Source: Physella acuta
Lineage: Eukaryota > Mollusca > Gastropoda > Physidae
Reading direction: 5' to 3'
Assembly (NCBI RefSeq): GCF_028476545.1
Contig: NW_026732278.1
Location: forward strand, 434,001-498,000
Length of the DNA stretch: 64,000 nucleotides
Part shown: piece after piece, positions 54,601 to 64,000 of the stretch
Position numbering within the stretch: position 1 is the stretch's first letter
How the letters are laid out: each line of letters begins with the position of its first letter
The notes under the pieces: model-generated
Databases searched by the model: none
The model's input: the letters and a program-made list of their open reading frames with translations, nothing else
What the model was told of the DNA's origin: nothing
Translations under genes and position numbers: made by a program

Positions 54601-57600
54601 ATCATAGGGACGTTATATAAGGTCATAGGGACGTTATATAAGATCATATGGACGCTATATAAAGTCATAGGGACGCTATATAAGGTCATAGGGACGTTAT
54701 TAAAGGTCATAGGGACGCTATATAAGGTGATAGGGGCGCTATATACGGTCACAGGGACGTTATATAAGGTCATACGGACGATATATAAGGTCATAGGGAC
54801 GGTATATAATAAGACTTAATCAACTCATCTATATGATTATCCTCTTTTAGTCACGTGATAGTCACCCGGCAAAGTTGGGTCACGTGATAGTCATTTTGTA
54901 TAACCCGATCACGTGATAGTCACTCCCCCTCCCCCCCCCGGCAAAGCATAGTCACGTAAAAGTCACCTGGCAAAAGTCACGTGATAGTCACCCGCCTAAG
55001 GAAATGTGATAGCCCCCGGCAAAGGTCACGTAATAGTGACATGGCACAGGTCACGTGATAGTCACCCGCCTCAGGTCACGTGATAGTCACCTGGCAAAGC
55101 CTAGTCACGTGATAGTCACCTGGCAAAGCCTAGTCACGTGCTAGTTACCTGGCAAAGCCTAGTCACGTGATAGTCACCTGGCGAAGGTCACGTGATAGTC
55201 ACCTGGCAAAGCCTAGTCACGTGATAGTCACCTGGCGAAGCTGATCTTGTCCTGGAGCTGCTGGTTGAACATGACCGGGCAGATCTCCAGGAAGGTCACC
55301 TTGTCGATCTGGCACAGCTCCGTCGGTTCCTTGCAGATAACAGACGCCGTCCGGCGGCCGTCCCCCAGCAGGGCGATTTCCTGCAGACACAGGTTTGATA
55401 TCAAGATTTTTAAAGACACAAGTTTGATATAAAGATTTTTTTAAGACACAAGTTTGATATCAAGATTTTTTTAAAGACACAAGTTTGATATCAAGTTTTT
55501 TTACAGACACAAGTTTGATATCAAGATTTTTTTAAAGACACAAGTTTGATATCAAGTTTTTTTACAGACACAAGTTTGATATCAAGATTTTTTAAAGACA
55601 CAAGTTTGATATCAAGTTTTTTTACAGACACAAGTTTGATATCAAAATTTTTTAAAGACACAAGTTTGATATCAAGTTTTTTTACAGACACAAGTTTGAT
55701 ATCAAGATTTTTTAAAGACACAAGTTTGATATCAAGTTTTTTTACAGACACAAGTTTGATATCAAGATTTCCTGTAGACACAAGTTTGATATCATGATTT
55801 TTTAAAGACACAAGTTTGATATCAAGGTTTTTTAAAGACACAAGTTTGGTATCAAGATTTCCTGTAGACACAAGTTTGGTATCAAGATTTTTTAAAGACA
55901 CAAGTTTGATATCAAGATTTTTTTAAAGACAGAAGTTTGATATCAAGATTTCATGTAGACACAAGTTTGATATCAAGATTTTTTAAAGACACAAGTTTGA
56001 TATCAAGGTTTTTTAAAGACACAAGTTTGATATCAAGGTTTTTTAAAGACACAAGTTTGATATCAAGATTTCCTGTAGACACAAGTTTGGTATCAAGATT
56101 TTTTAAAGACACAAGTTTGATATCAAGATTTCCTGTAGACACAAGTTTAATATCAAGATTTCCTGTAGACACAAGTTTGATATCAAGATTTTTTAAAGAC
56201 ACAAGTTTTATATCAGGATTTCCTGCAGACAAAAGTTAAATATCAAGATTTCCTGTAGACACAAGTTTGATATCAAGATTTTTTATAGACAAGTTTGATA
56301 TCAAGATTTCCTGTAGACATAAGTTTGATATCAAGATTTTTTAAAGACACAAGTTTGATATCAAGATTTCCTGTAGACACAAATTTGATATCAAGATTTC
56401 CTGCAGACACAAGTTTGATATCAAGATTTCCTGTAGACACAAGTTTGATGTCAAGATTGAGATATTGATCTTCTTACTTGCCGTCCTTGGGATGTCAAAA
56501 CTAAATTAATTCTAATTTGAAAAATTGTAATCAATATCTTTCTGTTTTTCTAGCTTCGCGTGGTTATTGCATTGTTTACTTAGCAACGATTTTATTCACA
56601 AATAGAAATTCAGCAAATCTAGCAGAATTTTTAGAACTAATTAATTCATCTCATCGGTATGATGACGTCATGCATCCCAAACAGTCAAGCAAAATGTATT
56701 CTTAGTGTATCGCATAGCCAGATTTTATGTCAAGCCTGGGTTGTCAGACACGAATCGTTCTATTTTTATCCGTCCAAAAGCAGACGCTGTATTGGAATGC
56801 TATAACTTAAAGCGATGTGTGAGCTAGAAGCTGGTGAGAAATTCTGCAGCCGATCATGTTTTCTCCGGTAGACTTTTGGTCATTTCTAAAAGTGGTAAGG
56901 GGGAGGGGGCATAAATGACGTCACTCTCCAAGTGAGAAGTGGAGGGCTCTGTGTGACAAGTGGAGTGATTGTTCATAAAGTGTATATTAATAGGTGGGGG
57001 TGGGGGTAACACACTGTGACGATGTGTGGGGGAGGAAAAATTTTAAAAATCACCAAAGAAGAAATCGTGATTTGGACGATCCCTAAATGGAGATATTTTG
57101 TTTTGTTTATTTGACATGAATGTATGGAAAGATTAACATAATTTATTCAACATCCGGGTATGTTTTGCGACTTGAAGATAACGAGAGCAGACGACAGGGG
57201 CGGGCTGGCAGACGGCACATTCCGAAAACAGGAAATGGAAAACTGCAGGCACCGCTGATAAATGGCGGGACGGCGATCGTGAAAATGACGTCATTCGCAA
57301 GATTTGCTGATTTATTTTTCTACTGTTACAAGAGAGAAGTTGTTTGCGTGGGTGGAAGATAGAGAGGTGTGGGGGGGGGGGGGGGGGGGGGATCGAAAAT
57401 AAAATGTTTCCTGCACGCACAGCTTGTGAGCTGATAAAAATGTAGTAGTCATCATGGAATTTTCGGGGGGGGGGGGGTGGACTAAAATTTCCGGGGAGGG
57501 GTGGGGCAGACACTGGATAAAGTATATATTTTCTATATAAATTAAATTTCGTTCGAAGGGCGGGGTAGACGTTCTTCGGGGCTCTGAACCCCCCCCACCC

Positions 57601-60600
57601 TTCCCGAAGAGATGCCTTGAATAAACCCTAGTTATAATTAATGGGTTATAATGAATGGACAACGATTAAAGAGTAATAATTCATGGAAAAGAATGACCAT
57701 GCAATAATTAATTGAGATAGTATGGCACTAACGGCTTAGATAGCTGAGAGGCAGGAATGTCCTAGTTGGACGAGGCTCGGCGAGTGCTAAGATAAATTCT
57801 ATGTCAAGTTGTTTTTGGCATACGATTAAAAATGGACACTTTTTTGTTACAAACACCTTGTGATGACGTATTTTATGATGGATTCAGGTAACCTGGACGG
57901 CAATTACCTGAAGATTACCTTTTTGGTAGGTGTATGTGTTCTCATTTGATGAGTAAATTAAGGCAATGTTCCTATACTGGGACTCAATGCTTGTTATAAA
58001 AGGACTAAAAATAACGAAGGCCAAAATTGCAGTGTTCATGCTAAAATTTGACAAATCTTAAAATCCAACCCCTGTTAAAATCTGACCATTTATCAGAAAC
58101 TTTATTAAAAACTACTTTTGATTTCTTCGATATTTGGATATCGAACTACACTGGAGTACCTTACCACTGAAATATAAACTTTAGAGTTTACCCAAACTCT
58201 CACCCCAAACTACCTCACCTCTTACCTAAAACTTTACCATTGAACTTACCCAAAACTTTACCATTGAACTTACCCCAAACCCTTCCCCACTTCTGAGCAC
58301 GTTTTCCACATTTGAGTAGGTCGTGTCGGACTTCTCGTCGTAAAGGTCGATCTGTACAAAGACGGAGCCGGAGAAGATGTAGTAGAAGTCGAAGCCCAGG
58401 TGTCCTTGTCTCAACACGACCCGCCCCTTGTCGCACCTGGGGAGGATCGGTCAGCCGTTAGCTACGTCATGTACGCCTAAAAGTGATCGGTCAGCCATTA
58501 GCTACGTCATCGACCATCAAAGTGATCGGTCAGCCATTAGCTACGTCATCGACCATCAAAGTGATCGGTCAGCCATTAGCTACGTCATCGACCATCAAAG
58601 TGATCGGTCAGCCATTAGCTACGTCATCGACCATCAAAGTGATCGGTCAGCCATTAGCTACGTCATCGACCATCAAAGTGATCGGTCAGCCATTAGCTAC
58701 GTCATGTACGCCTCAAAGTGATCGGTCAGCCGTTAGCTACGTCATGTACGCCTCAAAGTGATCGGTCAGCCATTAGCTACGTCATGGACCATCAAAGTGG
58801 TCGGTCAGCCATTAGCTACGTCATGTACGCCTCAAAGTGATCGGTCAGCCATTAGCTACGTCATGGACCATCAAAGTGGTCGGTCAGCCATTAGCTACGT
58901 CATGGACCATCAAAGTGGTCGGTCAGCCATTAGCTACGTCATGTACCATCAAAGTGAACCCAACACAGTTAAATAACAACCAGCTACACCACATTAGAAA
59001 ACAAGACATTTATACTTGGTATATCTGACAACTTGACACATTTTGTCTCGCATTTCATCCGTCAAGTTGTCCCGGAAACCTCTCATTGTCATCAGCAGTT
59101 GCTTCAAATGGTGGATTTGATCTCTTGTCCTTTCGTCTGGTGGTAATTGCATCACAGCCTGCGCCCATTCAGGCATCCTTGACCACTGAAAAATAAAAAC
59201 ATATTCCATATGGTTTGTATGTTAGTAGATGAGATAAAACATTTTTTATGAATGGAACATTAAAATTTATAATTTATCAATTCTAGTTTACAGCTAATCC
59301 GTTTAATTCAAAAGGAAAAGCTGCTTTCTCCCATATTGACAAAATGTTTATAAGGAGAAAAAAAAAATGTTTTTGTATACATTTTTTGGGAATTTAAACG
59401 TATACTGTTTTATATTTCTGAGATGAGAACAAAATAAATTCCCTACGTGTTACAGTGCTTCGTTCATTTGAATATTATCATTTAAAAATAAGTTTTAAAA
59501 TATATTTGGCAATTAGAAAACAAGTTAATTAAAAAAGTCTAGTGACATTTATGCGCAATTTCCTTATGTTATCTAAAAATAGCTCTGACGTATAATGCTT
59601 GGGTGCGTTCAAGCTAGAAGAACGATCGGTTTGTAGGTGTTTATGTAATTTTAAAATTTGTGACCGAACGAGAGTATATTTTTGAAAACTTTCTTCGGCA
59701 ATATTGTTCTAAATTATGGCAGGAATCGATTGGTACATGTTTCAAGTCGCTAAGTGGTCTGGTTGCCGAGATATGGGACAAAAACTGATTTTTTTTCGAG
59801 GTTTTTTGGCTTTTCCGGGAAATACATGAAAGAAACCCGGAATTTTTATGGCCTATGCTCATTCTCGTAACTTGCTTAACATAATTGCTTTTGGAACTAG
59901 TCATCGATATTGCTTCGTTGAGGAGGAGATACGACTTAAAGCCCGGACACACATTCATCCATACATTCATTAATTCATTCATCCATCCATTCCCAGAAAT
60001 GACGAGTTAATAAACGCAATTCTCCAGAATGGAAATTGCGCTAAAAAGTACTGCTGCATTAAAATATTCAAATAAAGTATTTAGTTTTCTTTGAGACAAT
60101 CATTTTAATGCAGTTTCTGCTTTTATTAATTAACAGGGGAAAACTGGATTATTTTTTATAAATACCTTTCAAAATCGGTGAGGTAAAATTAACGGACCAA
60201 GGGAGTTAATAATATTAATCGTACTTTTAATTAAGTAATGTTTGATTTATTTCCCCTGATATAAAATGTTCCAAAAAAATGCTTCCACTTTGTGGTCAAA
60301 GGGAGATGACCAAATATTTGTTTCTACTTTTAGTCCAGCAAAGGTTACTTCCCTTGTTATCTAAAACGGCAAAATTTTAACTAAAGTAAAATGAAAACAA
60401 AAACCATAAATTAAATTAGAATAAACACAAATCTATCGAGAGTTTACTCGAGTTGGGTCAATTAAATGAATATATATAGTCTAAGATAGACCCGATTTGA
60501 CTATAATTATTTAAGTTTAAACCAATTTTTTTTAAAGGAAAATAAGTAATTATATACTTCTTAAATTGTGTTTTTAACCTTTCTATTTGAATATATTTCT

Positions 60601-63392
60601 TTTCATGTAGAGTTTTTTTAAAAGTATCTTCAAAATTCAACTTTGACAGAAAATTGTTCATACAGCGGAAGTAACTTTTGAAATATTTGGTTATCTCTCT
60701 TTGACCAGGATTTAAAAATGTAACATTTACATTTCAAGGGAAACAATTCAATTCGTACTTATTAAAACTAATTAACATTGTTAATTCCCTTTGACTGTTA
60801 CTTTGTTTCGTTGTTCATTTGGTTATGATTTTAAGCTTTTATGGAAAATTAACTCCTATTGGGCTAAATTTAAATAAAATAAATTTGGTTAGCTCCCTTT
60901 GACCACATTTTTAAAAAAAAAATACTTTTTTTAGAACAATAATATAATCATTTAAACTTGTTTTTCTTGTTGTACAATCTTTAAATGTGTTTTTTAATTG
61001 CTCAATTAAAGTGTCTTAAACATTTTTTATTTGTTGGTTCAAAACACTCTTCACCAGTATTTGGCGTACCCAAAAAAAACAAAAAAACATTTGACGTTTG
61101 TAGTTGATGAACAGTTTGAATTTCCGCTGGTTTTCCGCAACAGCTACCGAAAACGGCTTAAAACTGTATTACTATTTTGTCTAAGTAAAATTAACAATGA
61201 AATTGTATCCCCACTCCGTCCCCACCCCCAGTCCATCGCATGACTCACCGCTCTGTTCCGGTTGAACCAGGACTTGTCAAACAAGACGTACTGCGACTCC
61301 TCCCCGTGCCCCTCCTGACCGGCGTGCGTCTTGGGTCCGGCCATGATGTACAGGAACTCGGAGTACGCCGACTGCTGGGTCTTGCTGATGCTCATCTTCT
61401 TCATGTCCATCAGGAGACCGCACAGTGCCCTGATCATGCGACCGTACCAGCGGAACGTCCGCACTTCCCTTTTCCTCTGTCTCTGTTATTGCAGCAAAGA
61501 GATAACCAAGGTTTTAATCTTGCAGCTAGTGCCAGATGATTTAGATCAATTTGGAAACTTACTTCTCAATCAATGACTAAACTAACCTATATACCAACAA
61601 TTAACCACTAAACCCACAAATTAGTAAACCACAAACCAACCATTAGCTAACCACTAAATCACGTCTAAACCACGTCTAAATTACGTCTAAATCACGACTA
61701 AATCACGACTAAACCACGACTAAACCACGACTAAACCACGATTAAACCACGACTAAACCACGACTAAACCACGACTAAACCACACTAAACCACGGCTAAA
61801 CCATGACTAAACCACGACTAAACCACGACTAAACCACGACTAAACCACGACTAAACCACGACTAAACCACGATTAAACCACGACTAAACCACGACTAAAC
61901 CACGACTAAACCACGACTAAACCACGACTAAACCACGACTAAACCACGACTAAACCACGACTAAACCACGACTAAACCACGACTAAACCACGACTAAACC
62001 ACGACAAAACCACGACTAAACCACGACTAAACCACGACTAAACCACGACTAAACCACGACTAAACCACGACTAAACCACGACTAAACCACGACTAAACCA
62101 CGACTAAACCACAACTAAACCACGACTAAACCACGACTAAACCACGACTAAACCACGACTAAACCACGACTAAACCACGACTAAACCACGACTAAACCAC
62201 AACTAAACCACGACTAAACCACGACTAAACCATGACTAAACCACGACTAAACCACGACTAAACCACGACTAAACCACGACTAAACCACGACTAAACAACG
62301 ACTAAACCACGACTAAACCACAACTAAACCACGACTAAACCACGACTAAACCACGACTAAACCACGACTAAACCACGACTAAACCACGACTAAACCACAA
62401 CTAAACCAAGACTAAACCAAGACTAAACCAAGACTAAACCACGACTAAACCACAACTAAACCAAGACTAAACCAAGACTAAACCAAGACTAAACCACGAC
62501 TAAACCACAACTAAACCAAGACTAAACCAAGACTAAACCAAGACTAAACCAAGACTAAACCACGACAAAACCACGACTAAACCACGACTAAACCACAACT
62601 AAACCAAGACTAAACCAAGACTAAACCAAGACTAAACCACGACTAAACCACAACTAAACCAAGACTAAACCAAGACTAAACCAAGACTAAACCACGACTA
62701 AACCACAACTAAACCAAGACTAAACCAAGACTAAACCAAGACTAAACCACGACTAAACCACAACTAAACCAAGACTAAACCAAGACTAAACCAAGACTAA
62801 ACCAAGACTAAACCAAGACTAAACCACGACTAAACCACAACTAAACCAAGACTAAACCAAGACTAAACCAAGACTAAACCACGACTAAACCACAACTAAA
62901 CCAAGACTAAACCACGACTAAACCACGACAAAACCACGACTAAACCACGACAAAACCACGACTAAACCACGACTAAACCACGACTAAACCACGACTAAAC
63001 CACGACTAAACCACGACTAAACCACGACTAAACCACGACTAAACCACGACTAAACCATGACAAAACCACGACTAAACCACGACTAAACCACGACTAAACC
63101 ACGACTAAACCACGATTACACTACGGCTAAACCACGACTAAACCACGACTAAACCACGACTAAACCACGACTAAACCACGACTAAACCACGACTAAACCA
63201 CGACTAAACCACGACTAAACCACAACTAAACCAAGACTAAACCACGACTAAACCACGACTAAACCACGACTAAACCACGACTAAACCACGACTAAACCAC
63301 CACTAACCTCCTCCTCTGTTAGACCATCGTATGACGGAGGTTCCCAGAACACTGACCCGCGTCTTGTAGGTCTGGTGACCAGAGAACTTTTC
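51628..63392 (-). CDS. CNBD2: CNBD2-like protein with two cyclic-nucleotide-binding domains (ten exons visible, 5' end missing)
   Basis: Exons read by me: 63392-63308, 61482-61249, 59185-59016, 58436-58274, 55380-55232, 54116-53978, 53792-53637, 52980-52820, 52219-52027, 51912-51628. All introns are GT/AG with matching phases, giving 577 residues and TAG at 51630-51628. The first domain has LRQGHLGFDFYYIFSGSVF (exon 4) joined to FGEIALLGDGRRTASV (residues 216-231); the conserved Glu and Arg of the phosphate-binding cassette are present, so cAMP/cGMP binding is likely. The second domain starts FPLFETWDPEHLKRL and YAYFVMKGRLSML but lacks a clear cassette. The tail is acidic, then polar. CNBD2 (CRIS) is a sperm cyclic-nucleotide receptor in mammals; the role here is inferred. 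Nearly every intron holds a minisatellite, often touching the exon edge. Confidence 0.88.
52540..52812. repeat. CACACAACAGCCC-type minisatellite at a donor site
   Basis: Degenerate 12-13-bp units fill the intron 52819-52220 from about eight bases beyond the donor of exon 52980-52820. Confidence 0.9.
53280..53636. repeat. TAATGTCC-type minisatellite at a donor site
   Basis: Units of 8-10 bp (TAATGTCC, TACTGTCC, TACCGTCC) run up to the donor of exon 53792-53637 (GTTAGTCCTGTAGGAC on minus). Confidence 0.9.
54159..54206 (+). repeat. Paired G-runs next to an acceptor
   Basis: Two long G-runs lie about 45-90 bases upstream of the acceptor of exon 54116-53978; on minus they are C-rich. Confidence 0.7.
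54500..54812. repeat. 21-bp minisatellite with TATATAA in each unit
   Basis: About 14 units of GTCATAGGGACGTTATATAA + G. The length is seven codons, so both strands stay open without being genes. It lies in the intron 55231-54117. Confidence 0.93.
54850..55240. repeat. 29-bp minisatellite made of copies of a splice donor
   Basis: Units GTGATAGTCACCTGGCAAAG + CCTAGTCAC end at exon 55380-55232. On minus each unit reads TTTGCCAGGTGACTATCACG, against the true junction TTCGCCAG|GTGACTATCACG. The units nearest the exon are the most regular. CACGTG palindromes occur throughout. Confidence 0.92.
55381..56455. repeat. 30-bp minisatellite containing acceptor-like copies
   Basis: About 35 units of AGACACAAGTTTGATATCAA + GATTTCCTGT or GATTTTTTAA. 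On minus the first type reads TGTCTACAG|GAAATC, nearly the true acceptor TGTCTGCAG|GAAATC of exon 55380-55232; two units (near 56218 and 56398) match it exactly. Confidence 0.93.
56456..58200. other. Rest of the intron between exons 58274 and 55380
   Basis: Contains a diverged dispersed repeat of the 26407 type (about 56885-57095), G-runs (57368-57390, 57466-57478) and a decayed relative of the hAT-type MITE at 34302 (about 57440-57630). No exon was found. Confidence 0.4.
58201..58280. repeat. 24-bp triplication of a splice donor
   Basis: On minus the junction GGGTTTGGG|GTAAGTTCAA is followed by TGGTAAAGTTTTGGGTAAGT and then, 24 bases on, TTTTAGGTAAGAGG. This gives three donor-like sites spaced 24 bp. 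Confidence 0.85.
58440..58960. repeat. 39-bp minisatellite beside an acceptor
   Basis: About 13 units of GATCGGTCAGCCATTAGCTA then CGTCATCGACCATCAAAGT start about seven bases from the acceptor of exon 58436-58274. Confidence 0.93.
59210..60292. other. Intron DNA, no firm features
   Basis: AT-rich, with a (CATT)n-like run at 59950-59990. A 113-codon minus-strand frame (59982-59641) shows no family pattern and no splice support. Confidence 0.4.
60293..60905. mobile_element. Possible MITE with TGGTCAAAGGGAG inverted ends
   Basis: The left end TGGTCAAAGGGAGATGACCA is mirrored at the right end (GGTTAGCTCCCTTTGACCA). A further right-end copy is internal (60689-60707). The interior is AT-rich without coding capacity. 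Confidence 0.5.
61585..63306. repeat. 11-bp minisatellite (TAAACCACGAC), about 155 copies
   Basis: It fills the intron between exons 63308 and 61482, reaching the donor (GAG|GTTAGTGGTGGTTTAGTCG on minus). A middle block (about 62395-62910) has variant AAGAC and ACAAC units in a higher-order pattern of roughly 66 bp. Confidence 0.96.
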
Positions 63393-63397
63393 CTGGG

Positions 63398-64000
63398 GCA
63401 GGTACAGGTGATGTACAGGTGATATACAGGTGATATACAGGTGATATACAGGTAATATACAGGTGATATACAGGTGATATACAGGTGATATACAGGTGAT
63501 ATACAGGTGATATACAGGTGATATACGGGTGATATACAGGTGATATACAGGTGATATACGGGTGATATACAGGTGATATACAGGTGATATACAGGTGATA
63601 TACGGGTGATATACAGGTGATATACGGGTGATATACAGGTGATATACAGGTGAGATACAGGTGATATACAGGTGATATACAGGTGAGATACAGGTGAGAT
63701 ACAGGTGATATACAGGTGATATACAGGTGATATACGGGTGATATACAGGTGATATACAGGTGATATACAGGTGATATACAGGTGATATACAGGTGATATA
63801 CAGGTGATATACAGGTGATATACAGGTGAGATACAGGTGATATACAGGTGATATACAGGTGATATACGGGTGATATAAGGTGATATACAGGTGATATACA
63901 GGTGATATACAGGTGATATACAGGTGATATACAGGTGATATACAGGTGATATACAGGTGATATACGGGTGATATACAGGTGATATACAGGTGATATACGG
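63398..64000. repeat. 11-bp minisatellite (GTGATATACAG), runs off the window
   Basis: More than 50 copies start six bases from the acceptor of exon 63392-63308 (CACCTGTACCTGCCCCAG|G on minus) and continue past base 64000. Variants are GGGTG and GAGATAC. Confidence 0.96.

Noticed and set aside
54465-54819. Frames on both strands reading TLYKVIG and TLYSVPM
   Set aside because: A 21-bp unit without stops keeps both strands open; intronic array, no gene.
55521-56239. Frames reading DTSLISRFFK and LDIKLVSLKN
   Set aside because: A 30-bp intronic unit without stops; no start context or family.
58428-58976. Frames reading SDRSAISYVIDHQ and IGQPLATSSTIKV
   Set aside because: Products of the 39-bp array beside the acceptor at 58437.
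59641-59982. 113-codon minus-strand frame in a CNBD2-like intron
   Set aside because: Low-complexity CATT region at one end, no family pattern, and the exons on both sides join in phase without it.
61240-61576. Plus-strand frames opposite exon 61482-61249
   Set aside because: Shadows of the GC-rich CNBD2-like exon, whose minus frame has correct splice sites and phase.

Overview
The window is animal DNA, most likely from a mollusc and probably a gastropod. It has AT-rich DNA, spliced genes with GT/AG introns, vertebrate-recognisable orthologues (HSD17B12, a LicD/fukutin-like enzyme, CNBD2), many short DNA transposons, tRNA-derived SINEs, TAGATC-rich simple sequence and a very high load of minisatellites. 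The phylum-level call is inference; no species marker was seen.

Layout: (1) 1-11805, plus strand: the 3' end of a giant Thr/Ser-rich mucin-like gene made of four successive repeat types and a unique C-terminal domain, followed by poly(A) signals. (2) 13452-25372, minus strand: a complete nine-coding-exon HSD17B12-like gene (very-long-chain 3-oxoacyl-CoA reductase, 316 aa). An intronless LicD-family membrane enzyme (19494-20441) lies in one of its introns on the opposite strand. (3) 25373-33900: gene-poor DNA with hairpin-forming MITEs, SINEs, a decayed LINE tail and copies of a 700-bp repeat. (4) 33955-38185, minus: a two-coding-exon gene for a secreted precursor with signal peptide, basic pro-region, Lys-Arg cleavage site and a six-cysteine C-terminal peptide. 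(5) 38200-51600: tandem arrays, hAT-type MITEs with clear 8-bp target duplications, a solo LTR inside a minisatellite, and three open, in-phase segments that may be exons of an unrecognised minus-strand gene. (6) 51628-63392, minus: ten exons (577 aa visible, 5' end missing) of a CNBD2-like protein with two cyclic-nucleotide-binding domains.

The most unusual feature is in region 6. Almost every intron of the CNBD2-like gene carries its own minisatellite, each of different sequence, and nine of these arrays begin within a few bases of an exon edge. In three cases the repeat unit visibly contains a copy of the neighbouring splice site, and in one it contains the stop codon. This suggests tandem duplications seeded at exon boundaries. 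The second item of interest is the six-cysteine secreted precursor, whose exons were joined by matching splice phase. The third is the mucin, whose repeat type switches from N-glycosylation-sequon-rich (GDNET) to sequon-free (GDQET).
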